Assembly: GCA_964392325.1 (NCBI GenBank)
Contig: CAYMPJ010000011.1
Location: forward strand, 51,153 to 115,152
Source of the DNA: CALLPQ01 sp964392325
Lineage (GTDB): Bacteria; Pseudomonadota; Alphaproteobacteria; Caulobacterales; Parvularculaceae
Length of the DNA: 64,000 bases
Direction: 5' to 3'
In this document: piece after piece, positions 35,311 to 44,500 of the stretch
Position numbering within the stretch: the stretch's first letter is position 1
Layout of the letters: each line of letters starts with the position of its first letter
Position numbers and translations under genes: made by a program
Notes under the pieces: generated by a model
Told to the model about the DNA's origin: nothing
Database searches by the model: none
The model's input: only the letters and a program-made list of their open reading frames with translations

Positions 35311-36372
35311 CTAATGGGAGCGGGTTAGCGAGGTTTCGACCAGATCTGCCAGAATTGCTGTGTATTCATTGTCAGGTAAAATTTGCAGGCATTCAATTGC
35401 TTTTGCCGCATACTCATTAGCGAGCGTGAAAGTTGCATCGACGCCATTATGTTTTTGTATAAAGTCACAAGCCTGATCAAAATCGCCGTCACTTTGTACG
35501 CCGTCGGTGATGGTACGCTTCCAAAAACTCTTTTCTAATTGATTGGCATTTGAAAGAGCAGCAATGATTGGCAAGGTCATCTTGCCTTCACGAAAATCAT
35601 CGCCGACAGATTTTCCAAGTTTTGTTTCATAGCCGGCATAATCCAGGGCATCATCAATGAGCTGATAGGATATCCCGAAATTTCTACCAAACCCGGCCAT
35701 TGCATCCTCGATGGGGGGCGCGCTTTTTGCAATCACAGCGCCGACATGAGTAGCAGCGGCAAACAATGCAGCCGTTTTGGCGTTAATCACATCGATATAC
35801 ATATCTTTGGTGGTGTTGAGATTTTTCTGGGTCGCAAGTTGCAGCACTTCACCTTCAGCGATGACGCTCGATGCGTGAGAGAGAATTTGCAAAATGCGTA
35901 AATCTTTTGCCTCTACCATCAACTCGAAAGCGCGCGAAAATATAAAATCTCCCACCAACACGCTTTCTTTGTTGCCCCAGATGATATTTGCGGTCTTTGC
36001 ACCTCGACGAAGAGCAGAGCCATCTACAACATCATCGTGGAGTAATGTCGCCCCGTGGATCAACTCAACGGCAGCGGCTAGGTGAATGTGATTTTCGCCA
36101 TGGTAATTTAGCGACCTGGCAGCTGTCAGGGTCAATAATGGGCGCAGGCGCTTGCCCCCCGCATTGATCAAATGTCCCGCTAGATCAGGAATCATCGAAA
36201 CCGGTGATGCCAGCCTTACCTGAATCCCCTCATCAACTGCGTTGAGGTCTGATTCATTCAAGCTGCGCAACTGGCCGACGATACGCGTGAAGCTGGCCAG
36301 TTTATCATCCGTTTTGAGTGCGACTGCCAAGGGTAACTTGCCTTTCACGGGGCCAATTAATGGGCCTTTCAA
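35311..36372 (-). CDS. ispB: Polyprenyl (octaprenyl-type) diphosphate synthase
   Basis: 353 residues. It extends FPP with IPP to make the ubiquinone side chain; the chain length (octa-, nona- or deca-) cannot be read. The Asp-rich motifs are L-L-H-D-D-V-V-D at about 113-120 and L-I-D-D-A-L-D-Y at about 239-246, and G-G-K-R-L-R-P is at 72-78. The open frame begins at a TTG at 36372; a GTG at 36348 is also possible, and homologues begin near residues 12-18. No clear ribosome-binding site decides. Convergent with the pentapeptide gene. Confidence 0.93.
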   Translation of the reverse strand: MKGPLIGPVKGKLPLAVALKTDDKLASFTRIVGQLRSLNESDLNAVDEGIQVRLASPVSMIPDLAGHLINAGGKRLRPLLTLTAARSLNYHGENHIHLAAAVELIHGATLLHDDVVDGSALRRGAKTANIIWGNKESVLVGDFIFSRAFELMVEAKDLRILQILSHASSVIAEGEVLQLATQKNLNTTKDMYIDVINAKTAALFAAATHVGAVIAKSAPPIEDAMAGFGRNFGISYQLIDDALDYAGYETKLGKSVGDDFREGKMTLPIIAALSNANQLEKSFWKRTITDGVQSDGDFDQACDFIQKHNGVDATFTLANEYAAKAIECLQILPDNEYTAILADLVETSLTRSH

Positions 36373-36863
36373 GAGCGACTTTATATTTGTTGCCTGTTTA
36401 TATACTATTTAACGCCGTCTATGTCATAATACCAGTTAGGTCGGGGTATTTCTATGGTCATATTGTAACTAAGAGCGATTTGGCGCTGCGTCTTATAGGC
36501 CCAACTCTAATATATGCAAATGCCCTTAAAGCGTGCATATTGCTAATGGAGCAACCGCCTCCGATTTATGAACTATAGCAAACCCACGGCTTTGGCGATT
36601 GGTGGCGGGGAAAAATTTAATCAGATAGTTCCGGTTTTTATATTCATGCCCCCATACATTGCATTACTATTTGCCTTTTCTCAATATATTGGCGCGATAA
36701 AGAGATGCGCAAATGACGCTTATTGCGGCAAAACGCACTGCCAACACGGAAAAATATGATATTTTCATTTTGCTTCCTTAGGTAATAAATTCTAATTACG
36801 AAGACGCTTAGCGCCTCCTTTCTAGTTCTTTAACAACTTTTATATGGATAGTGGCCAACCACC
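36373..36863. other. Gene-poor region between polyprenyl synthase and S49 peptidase
   Basis: 491 bp between divergent genes. In many alphaproteobacteria a DUF2007 gene and a methyltransferase gene lie here; neither is recognisable. Apart from a possible 33-codon ORF on the minus strand (36667-36768), I see no coding sequence. The + strand frames at 36318-36578 and 36568-36759 lack sites and start inside or just outside ispB. Confidence 0.4.
36667..36768 (-). CDS. Possible 33-residue membrane peptide
   Basis: An ATG at 36768 with AAGGA about ten bases upstream opens a 33-codon frame ending in TAG at 36667-36669. The peptide begins M-K-I-S-Y-F-S-V, has one hydrophobic stretch (about 5-24) and a basic end (R-K-G-K). 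Size, topology and site fit a small membrane protein, but chance frames of this length are common. It would be expressed toward the polyprenyl synthase gene. Confidence 0.25.
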   Translation of the reverse strand: MKISYFSVLAVRFAAISVICASLYRANILRKGK

Positions 36864-37772
36864 ATGATCAACTTTATTAAACCCTTCACAGCTCCCTTGT
36901 TTGCGATGTGGAAATTTCTCCCCTTTACGGGTAAATCTAAGCCGTTTGTAACGGTTTTGCCCCTGACAGGGATGATTGGTGCCGGGGGTCCCGGATCGCG
37001 CCCGGCCTTAAATTATGCGCGCCTTGAAAAATCTATTGAAGCAGCCTTCAAGCCGGATAATCTTACAGCGGTTGCGCTTTCAATTAATTCTCCCGGTGGC
37101 TCGCCAGTACAATCAAAACTGATTTTTTCCTCTATTCGCCGGCTCGCTGAAAAGAAGGATGTCCCGGTTCTGGCCTTTATCGAGGATTTGGGGGCATCGG
37201 GCGGATATATGTTGGCTGTGGCCGGAGACGAAATCTTTGCAGATGAATGCTCAATTGTTGGTTCAATTGGTGTGATTAGCGGTGGCTTTGGGTTTCCGGC
37301 GGCGCTCGAAAAACTTGGCGTGGAGCGGCGCGTCTACACGGCCGGAACCAATAAAAGCCAACTCGATGCGTTTGCCCCAGAAAAACCCAAAGATGTGGCA
37401 CATTTAAAGACGATTTTAAACGATACCCACGAAAAATTTGTCGCTATGGTAAAGTCGCGACGCGGGGATAAGCTCGACCTTACTCATAAAGATATCTTCA
37501 CGGGTAGTTTTTGGACTGCCTCGGGGGCAAAACAGCGCGGTTTGATAGACGATACAGGGCATCTGGATGAGATTATCGCCAAGCGTTACGGCGATAATGT
37601 CCGGATAAAGAAATGCGAGCCACAAAGTCCTTCTATCCTCTCAAAGTTTATGGGTTCCTCAAAGAGTGCAGTTGAAATTCCAAATGGTTCATCTTCCAAA
37701 GGACTAGTCGATCTCGATCAATTGAATATGCTTGCCCAAGAGCGTGCTTTATTTTCCAGATATGGATTATAG
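36864..37772 (+). CDS. S49-family serine peptidase (SppA/SohB-like)
   Basis: 302 residues. The S49 fold is clear: S-I-N-S-P-G-G-S-P at about 74-82, and the catalytic Ser in D-L-G-A-S-G-G-Y at about 110-117, followed by S-I-V-G-S-I-G-V. The predicted catalytic Lys lies in the Y-T-A-G-x-x-K-S segment. The enzyme probably degrades signal peptides or membrane-associated peptides. Only a weak hydrophobic N-terminal region is present, so it is closer to the short SohB/SppA forms than to the 600-residue E. coli SppA. Confidence 0.9.
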   Translation: MINFIKPFTAPLFAMWKFLPFTGKSKPFVTVLPLTGMIGAGGPGSRPALNYARLEKSIEAAFKPDNLTAVALSINSPGGSPVQSKLIFSSIRRLAEKKDVPVLAFIEDLGASGGYMLAVAGDEIFADECSIVGSIGVISGGFGFPAALEKLGVERRVYTAGTNKSQLDAFAPEKPKDVAHLKTILNDTHEKFVAMVKSRRGDKLDLTHKDIFTGSFWTASGAKQRGLIDDTGHLDEIIAKRYGDNVRIKKCEPQSPSILSKFMGSSKSAVEIPNGSSSKGLVDLDQLNMLAQERALFSRYGL

Positions 37773-37893
37773 AAATAATTGCGGCCACTGATGTGATTTG
37801 CGAAAACAGCAAAAATCTGTAACTTACCAACAATCATACGATTGAATGCCCGATCGTATAAGGTGTGTTCAGGGGTAATTTGGAGGTTTTCTC

Positions 37894-38091
37894 ATGTCGA
37901 CGCTAGGCGCTATGCTTGCTGGGTTTGCTGTTGCGGTAGGCGGGGTCATGGTTGGCAGAAAGTTGGAAAAAATTAAAACATCTCTTAAAAACGACTCACG
38001 CGGGCACAAACAGACAAATAAAGAGAAAAAAGAACAAATTATTGATGCTGAAATGGACCCGGAAACCGGCGTGTATCACCATCGAAAGTAG
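37894..38091 (+). CDS. Small membrane-anchored protein, unknown function
   Basis: 65 residues with a strong GGAGG site eight bases before the ATG. Residues 3-21 are a Gly/Ala-rich hydrophobic helix. The remainder is Lys-rich and ends in a D-P-E-T-G-V-Y-H-H-R segment that looks conserved rather than random. I do not recognise a family. It follows the peptidase gene by 121 bp and precedes the exonuclease-like gene. Confidence 0.65.
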   Translation: MSTLGAMLAGFAVAVGGVMVGRKLEKIKTSLKNDSRGHKQTNKEKKEQIIDAEMDPETGVYHHRK

Positions 38092-38142
38092 GGTAAATCT
38101 GCCGGGTGTTACCGGTACATTTACTATCTGGTTTTTTCGGTG

Positions 38143-38161
38143 ATTCTCGGTTATCGAGAAT
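38143..38161. repeat. Inverted repeat ATTCTCG-N5-CGAGAAT
   Basis: A perfect 7-bp inverted repeat in the gap between the 65-residue gene and the exonuclease-like gene. No T run follows, so it may be an operator or RNA hairpin rather than a terminator. Confidence 0.4.
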
Positions 38162-38309
38162 TGGCTGGATTTTGTGGCATTAAATTTTAAATATACACTA
38201 TGGTTGGGCGCGTGCGACTGATTCTAAGTACCGTATCAATATTAAACTTAGGAATTAAGCCCGGCGAGCGTATGAGTAAACATTTTTGTAAAAGCTATTG
38301 AGGGAAGTC

Positions 38310-38876
38310 GTGCAGCGGAGTTTATCAACACAAAGCGAAGACCATACGAATGTTTTGTCGGCGCTTGCCCCAAATGGTCCGTCTGCCGCGTATATCGATC
38401 TTGAGGCTTCCAGCTTGCGTGATAAATCCTGGCCAATTGAGGTTGGGTGGGCAAAGAATGGTGAAACGCCAGATTCAATAATCATTAAACCCCATGAGGA
38501 TTGGCCAAAATCTGCATGGGACGATAAAGCCCAAGAGCTGCATGGTTTATCCCATAATGATTTAATGGAACATGGCGTTGATGTTACGCAGGCGTGCAAA
38601 ACCCTCAACAATGCCCTTGCTGGCGCAACTGTTTATTCTGATGCACCTGACTGGGACGGATATTGGCTTTATCGTTTGCATAGTGCGGCGAGAATGCGCC
38701 AGACATTTAAACTGGCACATTTTGCCGAATTGATGCCGCCAATTGGACTGGCCGATAAGTTGATGCTGGTTGCAAAAACCAATGCACTTGCACCCCACAC
38801 CCACAGAGCCGCAGATGATGTAAGGCATATGCAAGTTCTTCATGCATGTGCTGTTCGGCATCAATTTTCAGCGTGA
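38310..38876 (+). CDS. DEDDh-type 3'-5' exonuclease-like protein
   Basis: 188 residues from the GTG at 38310, chosen because GAGGGAA lies just upstream; a TTG four codons earlier is also open. The DEDDh motifs can be recognised: Y-I-D-L-E (D-x-E, ExoI), an Asp in Y-S-D-A-P-D-W-D (ExoII), and H-R-A-A-D-D near the C-terminus (ExoIII, H-x-A-x-x-D). This fits the DnaQ/RNase T superfamily, acting on DNA or RNA ends. The specific substrate is unknown. The alpha/beta hydrolase gene starts seven bases after its stop codon. Confidence 0.75.
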   Translation: MQRSLSTQSEDHTNVLSALAPNGPSAAYIDLEASSLRDKSWPIEVGWAKNGETPDSIIIKPHEDWPKSAWDDKAQELHGLSHNDLMEHGVDVTQACKTLNNALAGATVYSDAPDWDGYWLYRLHSAARMRQTFKLAHFAELMPPIGLADKLMLVAKTNALAPHTHRAADDVRHMQVLHACAVRHQFSA

Positions 38877-38882
38877 AAACTT

Positions 38883-39962
38883 TTGGATAATTCTAACAAT
38901 AGTCTGCCGCCCGTTAAGGCAAGCCGATTTACGAGTGTCGGCCGTGATGGCAATTTATGTGGATGGTTTTTTCCTGCATCAGGCAAGGAAGAAACAAACT
39001 CCCCGCACGTTCTTCAAGCAAAGCCGCTATCGACTAAAAACCCCGCTATCACCATCGTTTTTATCCATGCGACAGGTTTTTGCGCTAGTACTTACAAACA
39101 AGTGTTTGCAAATAATCAATTTGATGTCGATATTTTCGCACCGGACATGCGCGGTCATGGCAGGACACGTTTGCCGACTGACCCGAAGAGGTTGAGAAGC
39201 TGGTCTACCTATAGCGAGGACATTCATGAGTTTCTCGATAATTTGAAAAATGGCAGGGTCTTGCAGTGCGAGGGTGCCTTAGCGGATAAAAAGTTCGATG
39301 CTATTAAGGGGCCCATTTTGCTGGCCGGTCATTCCATGGGCGCGGTAACTGCATTGATGGCATCGAAGAACCGGGATGACATTGCCGGGGCGGTGATGAT
39401 TGAACCTGTTATCATACCCGATATTGCCTCAAAGTTCGCAGCGAGCCCTCTTTGGTCGCTGGTCGCCAGTCGCTTTCCTATTGCGGTCAAAGCAGAGCAG
39501 AGGCGAAACCAGTGGGACAGCCGTGATGCGGTTTTTGAATCCTATAAACAAAAACCTATTTTTGCCAATTGGCATGATGGCATGTTGCGCGATTATCTTG
39601 AAGACGGTTTGCGCCCAATAAGTCATGAAAATTACGATGAAGGCGCAAGCGGGGTTGAATTGTCCTGCACGCCTTCCTGGGAGGCGGCGACATTTCGTGC
39701 ACAGGCAAATTCGTTCTGGTCGGCTCTTCGCGCCCTAACTAAAGTAAAACATACATCTGATGTAGCGCGCGGTGCCCTTCCCATCCATGTTTTGGCAGGA
39801 CGCGTGAAAGGGTCCACTATCTCCGCGCAAGCCGAGGCACAACTGCAAAAAGCGGGCATTAAAACGATACGCGAGGAGGAGTATGGTCACCTTCTTCCGA
39901 TGGAGAACCCGGCCCTTGCGGCGCGGTTTCTTAAGAATATCGTTGCCGCATTGGGGGCGTGA
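38883..39962 (+). CDS. Alpha/beta hydrolase
   Basis: 359 residues beginning with TTG at 38883, six bases past the preceding stop codon, which suggests translational coupling. The canonical fold is visible: F-I-H-A-T-G-F (oxyanion loop), nucleophile elbow G-H-S-M-G at about 150-154 with Ser, and the catalytic His in E-E-Y-G-H-L-L-P near the C-terminus. An 80-residue helical lid lies between. Candidate activities are esterase or lipase, with no evidence for a substrate. Confidence 0.85.
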   Translation: MDNSNNSLPPVKASRFTSVGRDGNLCGWFFPASGKEETNSPHVLQAKPLSTKNPAITIVFIHATGFCASTYKQVFANNQFDVDIFAPDMRGHGRTRLPTDPKRLRSWSTYSEDIHEFLDNLKNGRVLQCEGALADKKFDAIKGPILLAGHSMGAVTALMASKNRDDIAGAVMIEPVIIPDIASKFAASPLWSLVASRFPIAVKAEQRRNQWDSRDAVFESYKQKPIFANWHDGMLRDYLEDGLRPISHENYDEGASGVELSCTPSWEAATFRAQANSFWSALRALTKVKHTSDVARGALPIHVLAGRVKGSTISAQAEAQLQKAGIKTIREEEYGHLLPMENPALAARFLKNIVAALGA

Positions 39963-40197
39963 TATGAAAGAGCGCACCTGAATTTGATAAATATCTCGCG
40001 ATAAGCCGGATAAAAGGCTTTGAGTGTGCTTGCATTTTTGCTAAGGACGCCCGAGATTTATATGGTTAATTATAATTTTACTTTACGACCTTAGATTATG
40101 TTGATCATGGCGTTGGCAAAGTTAACTTTACAGTCATCAACGTTAATAGGGTTCAGTAGTTAAAAACTAAAAAATTTCTTTCCAGAAAGGCCGACCA

Positions 40198-40998
40198 ATG
40201 AGTGAGACAGCAGGTTCACCGCAAATTACGGGTAAATTATTTCTTTTCGAACGCCCGGAACTACTTAACAAGGAACAGCATGGAGGTTTGGGGGTAAGCC
40301 CGCCAAGCGCGCCTTGTAAGTTCTGCGCTAATGTTGCTGCCATCCCTTTGACGGCAAGCGAAATACCGGCAGCGGTAAAAGATTATCCGGTTGTTTTTCT
40401 TTCTGAAGAAGAGCCTATGCCCCTCGCGGTCGTTGGTCTGATTGATCAGGTAAATCTGTTTGTGAATGAAGATGGCCAATGGGCATCAGACACTTACATT
40501 CCGGGTTATATCCGTCGCTACCCATTTGCCATTGCCAATGAAACAGACGGTGATCGTCTGGCGATTGTCATCGATAGTGCTTATGACGGCGTTGTTAAGG
40601 GGGGCGACATGCCACTCTTTGAAGCTGGCGGTGAGCCAACAGCAGCAACACAACAGGCTATAGAGTTTTGTAAAGCTTACGAAACAGATCGCCGCATGAC
40701 AGAGCAATTTGTAAACTTGTTGAAATCTTCTGGACTGGTACGCGGACAGGCCGCGCAATACACGCCCAAAGATGCAAAAGAACCACAACCTTTTGCTCAA
40801 TATTTCGGTGTTGATGAAAAGGGTCTTGCGGACCTTTCTGACGAGAAGTTTTTGGAGCTACGCAAATCAAACATGCTCCCCTTCTTATATGCCCAGCTTA
40901 TGTCATTAGGAAATTGGCGCAATCTGCTTATGCGCCGGGCCAAGCGCTTTGACCTGACAGAAGATCAGGTATTCCAACAAATTCAGCAAAACTCATAA
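40198..40998 (+). CDS. SapC family protein
   Basis: 266 residues behind an AGAAAGG site. It matches the SapC family, with P-L-A-V-V-G-L, D-T-Y-I-P-G-Y-I-R-R-Y-P-F and C-K-A-Y-E-T-D-R-R-M segments. SapC was named for S-layer secretion in Campylobacter, but in Caulobacterales and Hyphomonadaceae the family is widespread and its function is not established. No secretion genes lie next to it. A strong terminator follows within 50 bases, so it is probably monocistronic. Confidence 0.88.
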   Translation: MSETAGSPQITGKLFLFERPELLNKEQHGGLGVSPPSAPCKFCANVAAIPLTASEIPAAVKDYPVVFLSEEEPMPLAVVGLIDQVNLFVNEDGQWASDTYIPGYIRRYPFAIANETDGDRLAIVIDSAYDGVVKGGDMPLFEAGGEPTAATQQAIEFCKAYETDRRMTEQFVNLLKSSGLVRGQAAQYTPKDAKEPQPFAQYFGVDEKGLADLSDEKFLELRKSNMLPFLYAQLMSLGNWRNLLMRRAKRFDLTEDQVFQQIQQNS

Positions 40999-41046
40999 GA
41001 TTTTTTGCATTCCTGCAAGATCATTTGCTGAAAAAAGAATTTTGAG

Positions 41047-41072
41047 AGAGGGGCAATAGCCCCTCTTTTTTT
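41047..41072 (+). terminator. Rho-independent terminator after the SapC gene
   Basis: Perfect 8-bp stem (agaggggc / gcccctct) with an AATA loop, followed by a T tract. Confidence 0.9.
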
Positions 41073-41265
41073 GTGGGAAAAGATACTCCCTCCCCAAAGT
41101 CTTGCTGTGAGGTGATTAAAGAACCGCCAGCAATGCCCCCCCGATGAATGAAAGCCTGTGTTTACGCAGGTTCTAAAGACCTCATTTATATTACCGTTCT
41201 AACCGAAGCGAAATTTGATCAAACAGAAAATATTTTCAGTCTCTTGTAATTATCACTTGCAATGA

Positions 41266-41298
41266 GAACAAAAAGAGAATATAGAACATATATCGAAC
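41266..41298. promoter_or_regulatory. LexA (SOS) box upstream of a 42-codon ORF
   Basis: GAAC-ATATATC-GAAC at 41284-41298 exactly matches the alphaproteobacterial LexA consensus (GTTC-N7-GTTC and its complement). A second, near-perfect copy GAAC-AAAAAGA-GAAT lies at 41266-41280. The perfect copy ends 19 bases before the ATG at 41318. LexA binding here is inferred. Confidence 0.65.
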
Positions 41299-41317
41299 AA
41301 AAAACGGAGCAGGGTTG

Positions 41318-41446
41318 ATGAAAGAGTCGCTAACCACAGAATTTCAAACATTGGAAAAAGAAATCTTGCGCGATGCGGTGGGTCTGGGCGTATTGGTTAC
41401 ATTCGTCTCAATGGCGGTTATGTGGGGCGCTGTTCTTGGGGGCTAG
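41318..41446 (+). CDS. 42-residue single-pass membrane protein, candidate SidA-like SOS division inhibitor
   Basis: A 42-codon ORF from the ATG at 41318 to TAG at 41444-41446, with an AGCAGGG site upstream. The peptide has a charged N-terminal segment (M-K-E-S-L-T-T-E-F then L-E-K-E-I-L-R-D) and one hydrophobic helix at about 20-40, ending L-G-G. It sits directly behind a LexA-type site and upstream of dnaE. The layout resembles Caulobacter SidA, a 29-residue SOS-induced inner-membrane protein that inhibits division through FtsW. My recollection is that sidA is also near dnaE there, but I cannot verify it. Small-ORF annotation often misses such genes. Confidence 0.6.
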   Translation: MKESLTTEFQTLEKEILRDAVGLGVLVTFVSMAVMWGAVLGG

Positions 41447-41571
41447 AAGAGATTTCTGATCCGGCCCCGTAACAGGTCTCAAGACACCTCGAAGAATCAT
41501 GACAATGATTTTTGGGGGTGTTTGTTGAAAGGATCACGAGCTTTATGGCCGAATTGAAAGTTGGGGAAAAC

Positions 41572-44500
41572 ATGGGGTCTGATGCGCGCGTGAGCCAGGC
41601 CCCCTTTATTCATCTGCATTTGCATTCTGCCTATTCCCTCGCAGAGGGTGCGATTACGATTAATTTGCTTCGCGATTTGTGTCTGTCCAACCAGATGCCC
41701 GCGGTGGCGGTGACCGATAGCAATAATCTTTTTGGGGCACTTGATGCATCAGAAACCCTCAGCGCTGCTGGTATCCAACCCATTACAGGCTTGCAACAGG
41801 GAATTAGTCCGCAAAGCCTTGGCCTGAATTCGGATCGAAATCTAACTCCGCCTAATCTTGTATTACTGGCACAAACTGAAGCTGGTTATGGCGGCCTAAT
41901 GGAAATTAGCAGTCGAGGGTTTTTGAATTCTGAAGAAGAGGACAGTGTTTGTGTGTCACTGGATTTTCTTTCAGAGCGCAGTGTTGGTATTATTTGTCTT
42001 TCGGGGGGCTTTGACGGGCCTCTGGATGTTTTATTGCGCGATGGTCGAATAGATGATGCGCGCGCATTGGCGCAAAAGTTGGCGAAGATCTATGTTGATC
42101 GTTTCTATATAGAAATTCAACGCCATGCGGGCCGCGGCATCAAAGAGCACGAGGCGGCTTTAATCAAGATTGCCTATGATCTTGATTTGCCGCTGGTCGC
42201 AACCAATGAACCTTTCTATCCGTCTAAAGAGGATTATGAGGCCCATGACGCGCTGCTTTGTATTGCCGAAGGGGCCTATATTCATCAAGATGATCGTCGA
42301 CAAGTAACGCCTGAGCATTATTTCAAATCGGGCGAAGAAATGAAAGCGTTGTTTCGCGATCTGCCTGAAGCCATTCTGAATACAAGTGAAATTGCCCGCC
42401 GGTGTGCCTATCGCCCCCTTATGCGCCCGCCCATTTTGCCCAACTTTCTGGCAGAACAAGGCGAAAGTGTTGAAGGGTTAGATAAAAATGAAGAGCGCCA
42501 GCAAGCTGAAATGAAGGCTCTTGCTAAAATGGCGCGCACGGGACTGGAAAACCGCTTGGCAAGCGTTGAACTTGCCACAGATCGGGAGAGTTATTTTGAC
42601 CGGTTGAAAGTAGAGTTGGATATTATCAATTCTATGGGGTTTCCCGGTTACTTTTTAATCGTTGCTGATTTTATTCAATGGGCAAAATCCCAATCCATTC
42701 CAGTGGGACCAGGGCGTGGATCGGGGGCCGGTTCCGTTGTCGCTTGGGCATTGACAATCACTGACCTTGATCCATTGCGGTTTGGATTATTGTTTGAAAG
42801 GTTCTTGAATCCCGAACGGGTTTCCATGCCCGATTTCGACGTCGATTTTTGTCAGGATCGCCGCGATGAAGTGATCCGTTATGTGCAGGAAAAATATGGC
42901 GAAGACCGGGTCGCACAAATCATAACCTTTGGTAAATTACAGGCAAGGGCGGTGTTGCGCGATGTTGGCCGTGTACTGAACATGCCTTATCCTGTGGTTG
43001 ATCGCTTATGTAAATTGGTTCCCAATAATCCGGCTAATCCTGTCACTCTTGCTGAGGCGATCGCCACAGAGCAAAAACTGCGCGAGGAACAATCCAGCGA
43101 TTCGACTGTTGCAGCGTTAATAGAAAAAGCACTCAAGCTCGAAGGGCTCTATCGTCATGCATCGACCCACGCCGCCGGCGTTGTGATTGGCGACCGCCCC
43201 TTGGAGCAATTGGTTGCCCTCTATCTTGATCCGCGCTCGGATATGCCGGCAACCCAATTTAATATGAAATGGGTCGAGCCAGCGGGTCTTGTGAAATTTG
43301 ATTTCCTCGGCTTAAAAACCCTGACCGTGATTGCGCAAGCTGTTAGCTTTTTAAAAGACCGCGGCGAGATTATCGATATCGATACTATTCCGCTCGAAGA
43401 TGAAGCCTCTTTTTCGATGCTAGGCGAAGGTCATGCAACGGGGGTGTTCCAGCTTGAGAGCGCAGGTATGCGCTCTACCCTGAAATCCATGAAGCCGGAT
43501 AGTCTTGAAGATATTATTGCGTTGGTCTCTCTTTATCGTCCGGGGCCAATGGAGAATATCCCGACCTATATTGAACGAAAACAGGGGCGCGCGGAGCCCG
43601 ACTATCTCCACCCTAAATTGGAGGGCATTCTTAAGGAGACTTATGGTGTCATTATCTACCAAGAACAAGTGATGCAGATTGCCCAGATCCTTTCTGGGTA
43701 TTCTCTGGGCGAGGCGGATTTATTGCGCCGTGCGATGGGTAAAAAGAAAAAAGAGGAGATGGATAAACAGCGCAAGCGTTTTGTTGACGGCGCTGTTGAA
43801 CGCGATGTCGATGCTAAAAAAGCTTCCTCTATTTTTGATCTGGTGCAAAAATTTGCAGGGTACGGATTTAATAAATCACATGCCGCCGCTTATGCGCTTA
43901 TCGCTTATCAGACGGCCTGGCTAAAAGCCAATTATGCGCCGGAATTTCTTGCAGCCTCTATGTCGCTTGATCGTACCAATACGGATAAATTGGCGATCTT
44001 TATCAAAGAGGCCCGCCGTTCCGGTATTGAGGTTCGCCCGCCTCATGTGAATTATTCGATGGCCGATTTTTCAGTGGAGGCGTCCCCTGCTGGCGCGCAA
44101 GACCAAGCGAGTGAGCTGCCCCGCGCGATTGTCTATGCGCTCTCTGCGGTGAAAAATGTTGGCGAAGGTGCGATGTCCCATATCGTTGAGTGCCGTGAAA
44201 AAGGGGGCGTGTTTAAAGATGTTTTTGATTTTGCCGAGCGTGTGGACCTGCGTCAGGTGGGTAAGCGCGCAATGGAAAATCTTGCTCGTGCGGGCGCTTT
44301 TGAAGGGCTTTGCGCATCAAGAGAGCAGGCCTTTAAGTCAGCTGATTTGTTGATAAGAATATCGGTGCGCCATCACGAAGAACAATCTAGCGATCAGGCA
44401 GGTTTGTTTCAGCTTGATAGCGCCCCGCAACTTGCGCGCGCGAGCCTACCCATTGGTGAAGACTGGATGCCGATGGATATGTTGATGGAGGAATTTAAAG

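Larger units (their letters stand above)
40999..41317. other. Intergenic region with terminator and SOS-type operator
   Basis: 319 bp. The first part holds the sapC terminator (41047-41072). The last part has GAAC-N7-GAAT (41266-41280) and GAAC-N7-GAAC (41284-41298), matching alphaproteobacterial LexA sites. It leads into the 42-codon ORF. Confidence 0.6.

Noticed and set aside
36318..36759. Plus-strand frames of 86 and 63 codons beside the polyprenyl synthase gene
   Set aside because: One starts inside that gene in antisense; neither has a site or a recognisable family.
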